Counted from the stretch's first letter, positions 1 through 9,319 are shown. The stretch is 51,524 nt of DNA from UBA6382 sp963600315 (GCA_963600315.1 CAVCAW010000002.1:1-51524); one strand, 5' to 3'. Notes: generated by a model not told the origin, from the sequence alone. Numbers and translations are program-made.

Positions 1-1979
1 CCAACAAACTTGTTAGCTTTCGCACCGGTAATCGTGCCTAAGATAGCTGGATCATATGGCTGCTGCGAATAGAAGTTAATATCCTTCAGAGTGTCGATTT
101 CTACACCAGCAACGCCCTTAAACTGAGCGATAGACTTATAGTTCTTGACTTTGCTGAGAATCTTTTCGCCCTTCTTGTCGCGGATCACTTCAGCCTTCAC
201 CATATCCTTTACATCCTCAAGCGGCATGTAGCCCTTCTTGTGAGACTTGATGACAGACACCACCAAGAGGTGAGAGCCGTTGTCGCAGCTATAAAGCGGT
301 GAAATCTCGCCGTCCTCAGCCTCATCGAATATCCACTTCTTGGCATCATTGCTAATCCAGCGCATCATGTGGCGGTCGTTGCCGACCTGACTGAAGAACC
401 TCATTGAGAAGAAGTCACCCGACTCGATTCCGTTGAGGGTCTGCACGGTGTAGCCGCTCTTTGCAGCATTCTTCTCCATTGCCTCAATGGTCTTGTTGTC
501 AGCCACAAACTTGCTGAACTTGTTGTATACGGTGTTGGATGTCTCGTTGCTGTAGTTGAGCGGGCACTTTACGACAGCTGCGTTATATTTTGTCACCATG
601 TGCTGACGGGCAGTAACCATAACAATGACATTGCCCTGAGAGAATTCAAAGTTGGAAACCTCGCCAACACTCATGGTTTGCACCTTATTCAAGAACGAGA
701 GATTATCAGCGTCAACAGTGCCAGACTCATACATATTGCTCACGAGCCATGTAGAATCACCAGTCTGACCATATTTGGCTGCCATAGCCTTGAAGTCGGC
801 ACCACCCTGGATTGCCTTATAGATAGAGTCAGCACGACTGCGAATCTCATCGAGATCCTTGCCTGACACCTGAATCTGGCGCATCTGTACGGAGTCTGGA
901 GCCTCGGTCTTGGCAACGAGTTTGATGAGGTTATACGTGTTGTCAGTAGGATTATAGTATGGAGCCTTGACGGAACCAATGCTCATAGAGTCAAGTTCAG
1001 CCTTGATGTCAGTAGGATATGCGTCAGCCGTACGTGGCATGTCAACATAGTTAACTGTAGACTGGCTGCGGCGTACCAAGCTGGCGATATCGGTAGTGGT
1101 AGCAATCTCCGAAGCGTATTCATTCATGTGCTTTACGAGTTCCTTACGGTCAGCATCGCTAGCTTTCACGGCTACTGCCACATACTTGATATCCTTAGAG
1201 GGAACATCCAGTTTGAAGTTCTCCTTAAGTTCCTCATACTTTGCCTTCAAGTCAGCATCGCTTACGCTCACCTCCTTGTCGTTGACTGTGGTGTAGGGAA
1301 CACCTGCCAACAAAATAGTAGCACTACTTGATGTAGCATCGTATACCATCTTGCCCTCAACGGGGTTAGAGGTAAACGAAGCCTGAAGAAGGGTATTGTA
1401 CTTTTGCTGGAGCAAGCTTTCCTTCAAAGTGCGCTCCACAAACTGCCAGTAGCCATAGAGTTTTTCGTATTGTTCTCTGTATTGCTCGGGAATCTGCGAA
1501 GAGCCAGACTGCATCTTCTTGTATTCGTCAAGGAAATTCTTGAGGGTAGTAACGTCAAAGCGACCTGTCTGCCTATTGACGAAGGGGGTCTGCGTGAGCA
1601 AGCCATTGGTACCTTCTGCCATGACGTTGCGAAGCTCATCGTCGGTCACAGTAAGACCGAGTTTTTCAGCTTCAGCCTCAATGAGTTTGTAGCTCACATA
1701 GCTCTGCCATACTTGTTCTTTGAGAGCGGCGTCTTCGTCATCTGTAAAACTCGTTTTGCCTTGTGTAAACGACATGTAGGCTTTGTAGGCTTCCAACAGT
1801 TCGGAGTATTCCTGCGACTTAAACTTCTCACCGTTGATTACGCCTATCACGCCGCTGTTTTGGTTTCTCTGTGCTTCAGTGGCGCGAAAGAACTCCTCTG
1901 TGATAAACGCCAAGAGTGCGACACCGATAATGGTAATAAGCAACTTGCCTTTGCTTCTGATTTTTTGAATTGCTGCCAT
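1..1979 (-). CDS. ppiD: PpiD/SurA-type periplasmic peptidyl-prolyl isomerase (3' end cut off by window)
   Basis: The reading frame is open from an ATG at 1979 to the left edge, giving about 659 residues without a stop, so only the C-terminus is missing. The N-terminus (MAAIQKIRSKGKLL) is followed by one hydrophobic segment at about residues 12-25 (LITIIGVALLAFI), a signal anchor that leaves the rest in the periplasm. A SurA_N-like helical region follows (GEKFKSQEYSELLEAYKAY), then a central parvulin-like stretch at about residues 340-450 (QMRQIQVSG, then ADFKAMAAKYGQTGDSTWL). This is the Bacteroidetes PpiD layout, a chaperone-isomerase for outer-membrane protein folding. It lies downstream of coaX, the barrel protein and lptC, but 197 bases separate it from lptC and contain a possible promoter of its own. 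The family call is firm; isomerase activity itself is inferred. Confidence 0.85.
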   Translation of the reverse strand, partial: MAAIQKIRSKGKLLITIIGVALLAFITEEFFRATEAQRNQNSGVIGVINGEKFKSQEYSELLEAYKAYMSFTQGKTSFTDDEDAALKEQVWQSYVSYKLIEAEAEKLGLTVTDDELRNVMAEGTNGLLTQTPFVNRQTGRFDVTTLKNFLDEYKKMQSGSSQIPEQYREQYEKLYGYWQFVERTLKESLLQQKYNTLLQASFTSNPVEGKMVYDATSSSATILLAGVPYTTVNDKEVSVSDADLKAKYEELKENFKLDVPSKDIKYVAVAVKASDADRKELVKHMNEYASEIATTTDIASLVRRSQSTVNYVDMPRTADAYPTDIKAELDSMSIGSVKAPYYNPTDNTYNLIKLVAKTEAPDSVQMRQIQVSGKDLDEIRSRADSIYKAIQGGADFKAMAAKYGQTGDSTWLVSNMYESGTVDADNLSFLNKVQTMSVGEVSNFEFSQGNVIVMVTARQHMVTKYNAAVVKCPLNYSNETSNTVYNKFSKFVADNKTIEAMEKNAAKSGYTVQTLNGIESGDFFSMRFFSQVGNDRHMMRWISNDAKKWIFDEAEDGEISPLYSCDNGSHLLVVSVIKSHKKGYMPLEDVKDMVKAEVIRDKKGEKILSKVKNYKSIAQFKGVAGVEIDTLKDINFYSQQPYDPAILGTITGAKANKFV

Positions 1980-2083
1980 TATTATATTTTGTTTTTGTTT
2001 TTATTCTGTTTCACGGGCATCAAGAGTGTATTTACGCCTTCAGTTTCAGGCAAACACAATGACGCACCTTATTTTTCGAGCTC

Positions 2084-2091
2084 CAAAATTA
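2084..2091 (-). promoter_or_regulatory. -7 element upstream of ppiD
   Basis: TAATTTTG on the minus strand matches the Bacteroidetes -7 consensus TAnnTTTG. No clear TTTG lies 19-21 bases upstream. It would give a leader of about 100 bases before the ppiD ATG. Confidence 0.4.
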
Positions 2092-2176
2092 GAAAAAAGA
2101 TTGCACATACACTTGTTTTGCGGATACTTTTTAGCTAAAACACGCCCAAAAGGATATCCGCCTTAGGCAGAGACGG

Positions 2177-2878
2177 CTATTTGAAATGGCCACCAGGTGG
2201 TCGTTGCGGGTCTGGTTTGTCAGAGGCTCTTGTAGGAACTCGTGGAGTTATGACCGTAGTGGGCTGCGGAATTTCGTTTTGTTCAGCCGCCTTCACGGTG
2301 TCGTTTTCATCGGCTGCAGCATCGGGCATAGGGAACACGGCTTTCGTGTTGCTGATGAAGTATTTCCGCATTTGCTCGTCTGAACGGAAACTCATGCCTT
2401 GCACTTCCTCGTTAGGAGTCTTCAGATGAGAATAGACATTGGAGTAGAATTCATGGCGCTCCATATCCCAAAAGAGTCGCTGCGAATTGAACCGCGTACC
2501 GTCTTGATTCCACAATCTCACCCGGCCTCGCAGTTCCCACAGGTTTTGGTTATACCAGTAGGCAGTATCGGCAGTTATGTACATTTCGACGTGATACTTC
2601 TGATTGAATTTTTCTAGCAATATGCCCTTAGGGAAACTATGACGAGGGGGATTTGTCTGGTCATACACGCGCCATTCCTCTGCTACCACCTTGTAGCGTA
2701 TGCGCCCCGAGTCTGAGATCAGTTTGCTTACTCCATAGCTAGTCAGTACGCTCAGCGAGTCGCGCTGACGCACAGCAGGTGCCACTGGAGCTTTGGCGTT
2801 ACCGCACGAAGCGAAAATCACGGAGGCAACACACAGCGGCATTGCACACAAAAGGCTTCTCATGCCATAGATCCGCAT
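2177..2878 (-). CDS. lptC: LptC-like LPS export lipoprotein
   Basis: A 233-residue protein with an N-terminal signal and lipobox (VIFASCGN), so probably a lipoprotein or anchored in the inner membrane. The body has the LptC-type beta-jellyroll pattern: PRHSFPKGILLEKF, then ITADTAYWYNQNLWELRGRVRLWNQDG, in which a drawn substrate or metabolite line is replaced by repeated short strands. LptC carries lipopolysaccharide from the LptB2FG transporter to the LptA bridge. The C-terminal 50 residues are Pro-rich and low in complexity (ending PQRPPGGHFK). It starts 6 bases after the stop of the barrel-protein gene, so the two are co-transcribed. A second Met at residue 6 (MRSLLCAMPL) could be the true start. 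Family assignment rests on pattern and on the coaX-ppiD context. Confidence 0.75.
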   Translation of the reverse strand: MRIYGMRSLLCAMPLCVASVIFASCGNAKAPVAPAVRQRDSLSVLTSYGVSKLISDSGRIRYKVVAEEWRVYDQTNPPRHSFPKGILLEKFNQKYHVEMYITADTAYWYNQNLWELRGRVRLWNQDGTRFNSQRLFWDMERHEFYSNVYSHLKTPNEEVQGMSFRSDEQMRKYFISNTKAVFPMPDAAADENDTVKAAEQNEIPQPTTVITPRVPTRASDKPDPQRPPGGHFK

Positions 2879-2884
2879 AGTGCC

Positions 2885-4207
2885 CTATTCGAATTTCCAC
2901 TTACTGAACCACGTAGCATTAAACGACAGTCCAATGCACAGACGCAGATAGTCTTCCTTGAGCCCTTTGAGGTCTTGCGAGGCAGCGTGTTCCCACTGTG
3001 CTGATATATTAATCATCGAGCGGGTGGTGTATTTGTTGACTATTGGCAAGGCTACTCCGGCACTAACCAGCAGATATTCTGCACCGTCTCTACCATTGCC
3101 AACCTTTGTGTAGGGCGATGAATACGACGCTCCTGCACGGTAGGCTATATGGTCTTTGGTCTTATATCCGCGAGGATTGGGGACGTACTGCGCTCCCACT
3201 GTCACCTTGTGGCGATTGCGCAGATATCCTTTGCCCACTGCATAGGTTGTTGATGTTGCTGTGTTGCGCAACCAAGGGAAACGGCATTTCTCCCAGAACT
3301 CAATGGAATAGTCGGCACCAACAATCCAGCGATTTTCATGGTTCCACACCAAGCCCATTGCCACCTTGTCGGGCAAGGCAAAGGCATTGCCCACACGCAT
3401 AGTGTCGGGAGTTGTCGATACATTTGTACCCGACTGCGTGTTGATAAACTCGGCTCTTTGGTTAATATTGAAACCCAAACCGTAGGTCACGCCAAGGGTT
3501 ACCTTATTCTTCTTGTCTATACGTTGTTCGTACTGTACACCGAAATCAATGGTGGGTGCATTTATCGTTGCTTTATAGTTACGAGTGAGTGACTGCACAT
3601 TATTGTCGCTATAACTTACCGACGATGAATGTTGATAGTCTCCCCAAATGTAATTTACGTTCGCACCGACCGACAGGGGCGCAATAGGTTTATATCCTAC
3701 ACCAGCATAAATCTGACGGAAGCCGCCATCGCCATAGTATGTACTACTGGCAGTCTTTGAGCCGTAGCCATCGATGTCATCGAGGCTGTTAGTGGTACTG
3801 AAGTTGTAGCCCACATACGAGAATGGGCGCAGTCCAAACGAAAAACCCAGATTTGGGGCAAGTCTGAAACCTGCTGCGATATAGTCCAACGACGAGTTTT
3901 GGGCATTGATAGTCTTCCCACCCGACTTGAGTGTACAGTTCTGCAGCGATATGCCGATATCAAACACCAAGGTCTGTGAGCAGAGTTCCGAATAGGCTGC
4001 CGGATTCTGACGGTTCAGAGACAAGCTGTCGTGCATACCAAGAGCCAGTCCAGCCATACCCTTATTGAACCCCATAGACTCATCGGCCAGCGTTCCCCAG
4101 CCATAACGTGAGAATGGGGAGTTGCTACCGCTTGTCTGTCCGGTGGCGGTACACAGCGACAAGCACACAGCCGACAGCGTCAGCACCAATTTAGATATTG
4201 TCTTCAT
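2885..4207 (-). CDS. Outer-membrane beta-barrel protein of unknown function
   Basis: A 440-residue exported protein. The start at 4207 is chosen because it begins a clear signal peptide (MKTISKLVLTLSAVCLSLCTATGQ), while the upstream in-frame Met at 4315 would add residues that lie inside coaX. The mature part begins SPFSRYGWGTLADES and alternates short hydrophobic strands ending in aromatic residues with Gly/Asn/Ser-rich turns, the pattern of an outer-membrane barrel. It ends in an aromatic-rich strand (ATWFSKWKFE). Its start overlaps the end of coaX by 17 bases, so translation is probably coupled. A barrel protein in this position beside coaX and lptC is usual in Bacteroidales. Substrate and role are unknown. 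Confidence 0.75.
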   Translation of the reverse strand: MKTISKLVLTLSAVCLSLCTATGQTSGSNSPFSRYGWGTLADESMGFNKGMAGLALGMHDSLSLNRQNPAAYSELCSQTLVFDIGISLQNCTLKSGGKTINAQNSSLDYIAAGFRLAPNLGFSFGLRPFSYVGYNFSTTNSLDDIDGYGSKTASSTYYGDGGFRQIYAGVGYKPIAPLSVGANVNYIWGDYQHSSSVSYSDNNVQSLTRNYKATINAPTIDFGVQYEQRIDKKNKVTLGVTYGLGFNINQRAEFINTQSGTNVSTTPDTMRVGNAFALPDKVAMGLVWNHENRWIVGADYSIEFWEKCRFPWLRNTATSTTYAVGKGYLRNRHKVTVGAQYVPNPRGYKTKDHIAYRAGASYSSPYTKVGNGRDGAEYLLVSAGVALPIVNKYTTRSMINISAQWEHAASQDLKGLKEDYLRLCIGLSFNATWFSKWKFE

Positions 4208-4925
4208 TATATTGCAAGATGAAGTCGAGGCCACGAAGTACCAGGTGAGCATCATAGACCGACACGTCGGCCAGCAAATCTTTAAAGCAGTCCGCATCGC
4301 CGCCCGTAAGTACAACTTTTACAAGCCCAAACTTGTTGTTTAAATAATGTATATAACCTTTTATTTCGAACTCAACGCCCTTGAGCACTCCAGCCCTCAT
4401 GGCCGTTTCGGTGTCGTAGCCCAAATCAGGGGACACGCCCTTTGTATCGACCAGCGGCAAACGCGCAGTGTGTTCATGCATAGAGCAGAAACGCATCAGC
4501 AAGCCCGGAGCAATATTGCCACCCAGATAGCAACCATCTTTAGTAAGCATGTCGTAGGTCACGCAACTGCCCACATCCACCACAAGTACATTTTCGCCCG
4601 GCAGCATCTTCTGCGCTCCCGCCACGGCCGCTATTCTGTCGGTGCCGAGACTTTGGGGCGTCTTATAGCAATTTACAAACGGCAGACGCGACTGCGCTCC
4701 TAGCAACACGAGGTCAGCGGGAAGTCTCCGCAAGGTGTCCACCAATATTGGCGGCAGGTCTACCGTTGCCGAGACTATACACCGTTTGCACTCGCTGGCG
4801 AGTTGGCTATTGCCCACAAAAGACGCGACATGGCCAATATCCATGCGTTGCCATTTCAACATCTCACCGCCTTCAAAGAAAGCCACCTTGGCGAAGCTGT
4901 TGCCTATGTCAACTATTAGATTCAC
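4191..4925 (-). CDS. coaX: Type III pantothenate kinase
   Basis: This 244-residue cytosolic enzyme phosphorylates pantothenate with ATP, the first step of coenzyme A synthesis. The length is typical of the family. Visible motifs are the N-terminal phosphate loop (VDIGNSFAKVAFF, residues 5-17), the GTDRIAAVAGA segment at about residue 93, the second Asp motif VVDVGSCVTYDML at about residue 115, and GGNIAPGL with the C-terminal VVLTGGDA loop. It is the first gene of a unit with the barrel protein and lptC. Its stop lies 17 bases inside the next gene. A TAATTTTG -7 box lies 38 bases upstream of the ATG. Confidence 0.93.
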   Translation of the reverse strand: MNLIVDIGNSFAKVAFFEGGEMLKWQRMDIGHVASFVGNSQLASECKRCIVSATVDLPPILVDTLRRLPADLVLLGAQSRLPFVNCYKTPQSLGTDRIAAVAGAQKMLPGENVLVVDVGSCVTYDMLTKDGCYLGGNIAPGLLMRFCSMHEHTARLPLVDTKGVSPDLGYDTETAMRAGVLKGVEFEIKGYIHYLNNKFGLVKVVLTGGDADCFKDLLADVSVYDAHLVLRGLDFILQYNEDNI

Positions 4926-4962
4926 TCGCAGACTGCTGTTTTAACGGAAGTTTTTGGACGTG

Positions 4963-4970
4963 CAAAATTA
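4963..4970 (-). promoter_or_regulatory. -7 element upstream of coaX
   Basis: TAATTTTG on the minus strand, 38 bases before the coaX ATG. A TTTTG occurs closer than the usual spacing and no proper -33 match is seen. Confidence 0.45.
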
Positions 4971-5076
4971 AGCAAAACTTGTCGCTCCGTGCATCACATG
5001 TACGGCTTTTTGCATTTTTTTACAATCTCGCAAGTCAACGTGGCAAAACGTGCCACCCTATACTTCTGCAACTCAA

Positions 5077-6246
5077 TCACCCGTTCACGCCGTCCACAAC
5101 ACGACCTTGCTGTATAACAGCCTGCAGTTGTATAGCAGAATCATAGATACACACGTCGGCATCCTTGCCAGGCTCAATAGTACCCTTACGGTCGAGCACG
5201 CCCATTATGCGCGCCGGAGTTTCAGACGACATGCGCACAGCATCTTCCAGTGGAATACCTGCTTGTTCAACACAGGTGCGCACGAGACGATCCATCGTAG
5301 CTATACTACCTGCCAGCGCCGAGCGGTCAGCGAGTTTGCACACACCATCCTCCAGTATCACGCGCGGATCAAAGGCCGTATCGCTGTCGCTTGCGCTGCA
5401 AGCCAGAGCATCAGTAATAAGAGCAGTACGTTCCACTCCCTTCACCATGTATATCATTCTCAGTATTGTGGGAGGCACGTGTATGCCGTCAGCAATCATC
5501 TCCACCGTCATTTCAGGGAACGTGTAGACACTCTCCACCGTACCCTCATGCTTAAACTCCCTGACATTATGAAAACCTGTCATGGCGTTATAGAAATGAG
5601 TAGCGTGACGGAAGCCGCAATCCCACGCACGCTTCACATCTACATATTCTGCCTTGGTGTGAGCAATGGCGGCCAAAATGCCGTGCTCCGTACAATATTT
5701 ACCAAATTCTGTAGTGCCAGGCAGTTCGGGAGCCTCGTCCCAACGCTTCAGCGCTGTGGTGTTATTGATTATATCTTCATAGTCCGCAGGGATAGGCGGA
5801 GTTATATATTCAGGGATTTGAGCTCCTGCCTTTGCGGGGTTAAAATACGGACCTTCGAGGTGCAAACCGAGCACAGGCGAGAATGGTTCAGCCATGAGTT
5901 TCTCGCAAGTAGCCAAAGCCTCTTTTATCATCTGCACCGACGACGACGAAAGTGTTGGGTAGATAGAAGTCGTACCATGCTTGGCATGGGCTGCTATCGC
6001 AGTTCTGAAAGCGTCTTCCGTACCTTCCATAAAGTCACGACCTCCACCGCCATGAATGTGCAATTCCACTCCACCAGGCACCACGTTGTGTCCCTTGGCA
6101 TCAACGGTCTGGGCACCGGCTATTTCAACCGGACCACCGGCCACCTCGGCAATCTTGCCGTCTTTGACTACTACGGTGGCGTCTTTCACCCATCCTTGGG
6201 GAGTAAGCACACGACCACCGACAATTTTCATTATCTGTGACTCCAT
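5077..6246 (-). CDS. nagA: N-acetylglucosamine-6-phosphate deacetylase
   Basis: This 389-residue amidohydrolase-fold enzyme removes acetate from GlcNAc-6-phosphate to give glucosamine-6-phosphate in the cytosol. Motifs seen are the metal-site HIHGGGGRDFMEG (about residue 63), HLEGPYFNPAKAGAQ (about residue 130) with the metal-binding Glu, the late metal-site segment HATHFYNAMTGF, and ALITDALACSASD, whose Asp is the family's catalytic residue. The ATG at 6246 and a second at 6231 (MKIVGGRVLTP) are both possible; the second matches the usual family start better. A well-formed promoter (6274-6304) precedes both. It is the only amino-sugar catabolic gene at this spot, but the GH89 enzyme about 7 kb away could feed it GlcNAc. 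Confidence 0.93.
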   Translation of the reverse strand: MESQIMKIVGGRVLTPQGWVKDATVVVKDGKIAEVAGGPVEIAGAQTVDAKGHNVVPGGVELHIHGGGGRDFMEGTEDAFRTAIAAHAKHGTTSIYPTLSSSSVQMIKEALATCEKLMAEPFSPVLGLHLEGPYFNPAKAGAQIPEYITPPIPADYEDIINNTTALKRWDEAPELPGTTEFGKYCTEHGILAAIAHTKAEYVDVKRAWDCGFRHATHFYNAMTGFHNVREFKHEGTVESVYTFPEMTVEMIADGIHVPPTILRMIYMVKGVERTALITDALACSASDSDTAFDPRVILEDGVCKLADRSALAGSIATMDRLVRTCVEQAGIPLEDAVRMSSETPARIMGVLDRKGTIEPGKDADVCIYDSAIQLQAVIQQGRVVDGVNG

Positions 6247-6273
6247 TGCTGTTTATTGTTTTAAAACCATTTA

Positions 6274-6304
6274 CAAAAATACGGTCTTTCGGCGAAACGG
6301 CAAA
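6274..6304 (-). promoter_or_regulatory. nagA promoter, Bacteroidetes sigma-70 type
   Basis: Minus strand: TTTG at 6304-6301, a 19-base spacer, then TATTTTTG at 6281-6274. Both boxes and the spacing match the Bacteroidetes consensus. Transcription would begin at about 6267. Confidence 0.7.
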
Positions 6305-6508
6305 ATATATCAGTCGCTTTCTGACTACCACCACGCCCAAGCACCAGTTTTGGAATCGGCAAAGCACGCATTTTGCAGTTTTTTTATGCAACCACACAGA
6401 CAGCTGCAGCAACATTCTTTTATTATTCAAATATTCCGAAGTTTTACAAAAATGCAGAATCAAGATAGTTTTTATTGGGTTTTAGCATACCACCACAATG
6501 CTTATACG

Positions 6509-6516
6509 TATATTTG
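6509..6516 (+). promoter_or_regulatory. -7 element upstream of the GH127 gene
   Basis: TATATTTG on the plus strand, 77 bases before the ATG. The -33 box is not obvious. The rest of the 347-base divergent region (6247-6593) holds only this and the nagA promoter; no other gene or strong hairpin was seen. Confidence 0.5.
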
Positions 6517-6593
6517 CCGTTAAAGATTGAAACCAGGACAGATCTCCACACCCGCTAGGCAACACACAATAAAAAACATACAGAACTGAACAC

Positions 6594-8615
6594 ATGATTT
6601 CCAAACTACAAAGCATTGCAGCCGCAGCCCTCGTGGCATGCAGTCTCACCACTCAAGCACAGACTTCGGCGACAGCCAAGATTAATCTCAAAACATACAC
6701 CCCATTCGAGCTGGGCGAGCTAAAGCCCGAAGGGTGGCTCAAGGAATGGGCGCAAAAGGCAGCTCAGGGCATGACCAAAAAGATAGGAATCGACTACACC
6801 GAATTCGCACGGGGATGGAGCGACCCTACGCAAGGCGGATGGTGGCACTACGAGCAGACAGCCTACTACACCGACGGCTTCATGCGCCTAGGATTCCTAC
6901 TCGACGACACTCTGCTCATCAACCGCAGCCGCCGCGTAATGGAGGCGGTAGTTGCACGTCAGAAACCTAACGGCTACATACATTCCAACACCAAGAGCTA
7001 CGTTGACAATTGGGGCAAAGTCAATGCCGACTACGGGCTCTACTGGAGCGAAGGTGTCTTCTGCCGGGCAGCCATAGCCTACTACACTGCCACTCACGAC
7101 CAGCGCGTACTCAACATGCTCAAGAAGGTCTATGCCGACTTTCCCCTCTTTGCATTTGACACAAAGCAGAACAAGCCCTTCAACGGCAACGACCTCGACA
7201 ACATGCGAAAACTTGCCGGCCTGGAAAATATGTTTGAACTCTCGCGTCTCACCGGCGACATGAGTTTCGCCAACCGTGCACTTCAAGTTCTCAAGAACTA
7301 CGAGCCCGCCTACATCGAAACATGGGCGCGCCAGAAAAACTTCCTGCGCACCGCCATCTGCCATGGCGTGAGCTACAACGAGCCGGCCAAGCTGCCTGCC
7401 ATCGGCTACATCTGGAACAACAACCCCGAGTACCTCGCCGCATCTGTCAACGCATTCGAGTTCATACAAGACAACTCCGTGCTGCCCAACGGAGTCAACT
7501 CGTCCAACGAATACCTCCACGGCATCGGAGCCTTCGAGGCTGCCGAGAGCTGCGACATCACCGACTTCATGTGGTCTAACATCTGGCTAGCGCGAGCCAC
7601 CGGCGACTCCCGCTACGGCGACCGCATAGAGCGCGATGCATTTAATGCGCTGCCGGGTGCCGTCAACCCCTCGTTCACACTCTGCGTCTACACCCAGGCG
7701 CCCAACCGCATACCAGGCTTCCATCTGCGCATTCGGGATGACGGAGCCTACTACAAGGAGATGCACTGGCCCACATGCTGCCCAGCCAACATCAACCGTG
7801 CCTTGCCCAACTACATTATGAATATGGCTATGGTCAACGGCGAGGGCGAAATACTCTGGCTCACCTACGGCCCGGCTCACCTCCAGACGCGCGACGGACG
7901 ACTCGATATCAAATGCGAGACCGAATACCCCTTCCGCGACAAGCTGACCTTCACGCTCAACCAGATACCCCAAGAACAAGTTCTGCGTATGCGTATACCG
8001 GAGTGGTGCGACAATCCCACACTCACCATCAACGGAAAAACCGTCAACCCGCAAATAGAGGATGGCTACTTTGTGCTACGCGGCAAATGGAAAGCTGGGG
8101 ACACATTCGAGCTCACATTCCCTATGAAGCCCCAGCTCGTCAAGGGCAATGAGAAGCTTCCTTTCTTCCAAGGCAAAAAGGCTCCATCGTGGGGCATCAT
8201 GGCAAAAAACCACGGTACCGAAGTACTCGACGGCTTCAAGCCACAGGGACGCTGCGCATGGGTCACCTACGGACCGTTACTCTGCGCAATGTCCATGCAG
8301 CAGTCCAACCGCGACGGCTTCGACCTCAACGAAGAGCTCTGGAGCGAATTTCGCTATGCCCTCACACCGCAGAGCCTCGAGGACTGCACTGTCCAAACCT
8401 CTGCCGTCAAGCACCCATTCATGTGGCAGTACAGCAATGCTCCCATCACTATCCATGCCAAGGCCAGCCTCATTGACTGGAACCCCGACAAGGGCGACGC
8501 CACCATGCCGCTCACACCGCCCGCCACACTCCAGCAGGACGTTAGCGTCAAACTCATACCCTACGGCTTCCTCGCCTACCGAATGTCCATGTTCCCACTC
8601 GTTGGCGAAAACTGA
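6594..8615 (+). CDS. Secreted GH127-family beta-L-arabinofuranosidase (DUF1680)
   Basis: A 673-residue protein with a signal peptide (MISKLQSIAAAALVACSLTTQAQ). The body is an (alpha/alpha)6-barrel of the DUF1680/GH127 type. In characterised GH127 enzymes one Glu and three Cys form a zinc site and one Cys is the nucleophile. The matching residues here are E318 and C320 in AAESCDITDF, and C395-C396 in WPTCCPANINR. A C-terminal beta-sandwich region follows (LTFTLNQIPQEQVLRMRIPEW). It would release L-arabinofuranose from plant glycans in the periplasm or outside. No SusC/SusD pair, regulator or other plant-glycan gene lies beside it, so it is a lone hydrolase. GH146 is a close alternative. Base composition is visibly more GC-rich than its neighbours. 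Confidence 0.85.
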   Translation: MISKLQSIAAAALVACSLTTQAQTSATAKINLKTYTPFELGELKPEGWLKEWAQKAAQGMTKKIGIDYTEFARGWSDPTQGGWWHYEQTAYYTDGFMRLGFLLDDTLLINRSRRVMEAVVARQKPNGYIHSNTKSYVDNWGKVNADYGLYWSEGVFCRAAIAYYTATHDQRVLNMLKKVYADFPLFAFDTKQNKPFNGNDLDNMRKLAGLENMFELSRLTGDMSFANRALQVLKNYEPAYIETWARQKNFLRTAICHGVSYNEPAKLPAIGYIWNNNPEYLAASVNAFEFIQDNSVLPNGVNSSNEYLHGIGAFEAAESCDITDFMWSNIWLARATGDSRYGDRIERDAFNALPGAVNPSFTLCVYTQAPNRIPGFHLRIRDDGAYYKEMHWPTCCPANINRALPNYIMNMAMVNGEGEILWLTYGPAHLQTRDGRLDIKCETEYPFRDKLTFTLNQIPQEQVLRMRIPEWCDNPTLTINGKTVNPQIEDGYFVLRGKWKAGDTFELTFPMKPQLVKGNEKLPFFQGKKAPSWGIMAKNHGTEVLDGFKPQGRCAWVTYGPLLCAMSMQQSNRDGFDLNEELWSEFRYALTPQSLEDCTVQTSAVKHPFMWQYSNAPITIHAKASLIDWNPDKGDATMPLTPPATLQQDVSVKLIPYGFLAYRMSMFPLVGEN

Positions 8616-8769
8616 AGCAAGGTTCGCAACAAAATCACTCTATGCCCAAGCATTCCTTGAATTGCATTTGCGACAATTCGCTTTGGCAATTACAGGCTAT
8701 TGAGCGGATTGGAGAGTCTTAACCGCTACACCACGCGGGCAATCGGGCCACAAACGTTAATTGAAGCGC

Positions 8770-8818
8770 AAAAAAAGCGGGGCAACACGGCTATCATGAC
8801 ATAGCCTTGTTGCCCCGC
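8770..8818 (-). terminator. Intrinsic terminator of hsp20
   Basis: An 18-bp stem with one mismatch (8777-8794 against 8801-8818) with loop CATGAC is followed on the minus strand by a run of seven U (8776-8770). No U run follows on the plus strand, so it belongs to hsp20. A second small hairpin (8831-8850, arms CGTCGG/CCGACG) lies between it and the hsp20 stop. The rest of 8616-8882 shows nothing else. Confidence 0.8.
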
Positions 8819-8882
8819 CCTATGGTATCTCGTCGGTCTCAAACCCGACGTGTCCATTCTCTGCGACCACAGCAGACTGCTG

Positions 8883-9314
8883 TTATTTCACTTCAATCTG
8901 CAGTTGAGTCTTCTTCTCATCTTCTTTGGTCAGTTTGGGCATGGTGATGGAGAGCACACCATTCTCTACCTTAGCGGTGATTTTCTCTTTGACCACGTTC
9001 TCGGGGAGAGCATAGGTCTGTTGGTAGTTGGAGTAGCTGAACTCACGGCGAATGTAGTGTTCCTTTTTGTTTTCGTCCTTGTGCTCAAACTTGTTTTCGA
9101 TCGCAACTTCGAGGTTTCCGTCATAATTAACGTTGATGCGGCAATACTCTTTCTTGATGCCCGGCACAGCCACTTCCATAACGAAGGCCTTTTCATCTTC
9201 CTTAACGTTGATAGCGGGCTCAGTAGCCTTTACCTTTGCAGGCGTCCAATCGTTGTTAAAAAACTCGTCAAGCACTGTTGGAAACCAACCGCTAGTTCTC
9301 ATTACTGGTAACAT
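8883..9314 (-). CDS. Small heat shock protein, Hsp20/alpha-crystallin family
   Basis: A 143-residue ATP-independent holdase chaperone. The alpha-crystallin domain spans about residues 32-135: PAINVKEDEKAFVMEVAVPG, then the beta-strand region with EVAIENKFEH, and the conserved A-x-x-x-NGVLSITMPK near the end, followed by a Lys/Glu tail. The start at 9314 is set by a strong AGGAGG Shine-Dalgarno (9325-9320), five bases from the ATG. This is rare in this phylum and suggests heavy translation after stress. The upstream 170 bases carry a sigma-54-like element and two identical-arm palindromes instead of a clear TAnnTTTG promoter. A strong terminator follows the gene. It lies after greA on the same strand. 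Confidence 0.93.
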   Translation of the reverse strand: MLPVMRTSGWFPTVLDEFFNNDWTPAKVKATEPAINVKEDEKAFVMEVAVPGIKKEYCRINVNYDGNLEVAIENKFEHKDENKKEHYIRREFSYSNYQQTYALPENVVKEKITAKVENGVLSITMPKLTKEDEKKTQLQIEVK

Positions 9315-9319
9315 AATAA

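Noticed and set aside
5040..5056. GTGGCA/TGCCAC hairpin just after nagA
   Set aside because: Six-bp stem without a U run on either strand; too weak to call a terminator.
5050..6240. A 396-codon plus-strand frame opposite nagA (likewise 20166-21512 and 31867-33060 opposite DPP-IV and the ATPase)
   Set aside because: These are antisense shadows of clearly recognised genes; they have no family motifs, no start context and arise from codon bias on the real strand.
6283..6300. TTTCGGCGAAA near the nagA promoter as a third copy of the 112-bp element
   Set aside because: Only one partial unit is present, without the TTGAG/CTCAA ends or neighbouring units.
5077..8615. Polysaccharide utilisation locus around GH127 and nagA
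   Set aside because: No SusC, SusD, hybrid two-component or extracytoplasmic sigma factor gene is present; the two genes are divergent and act on different sugars.
8700..8745. tRNA-like stretch (GTGGTGTAGCGGTTAAGA on the minus strand)
   Set aside because: It resembles a D-arm only; no anticodon arm, no GGTTCGA T-arm at the right distance and no acceptor pairing.
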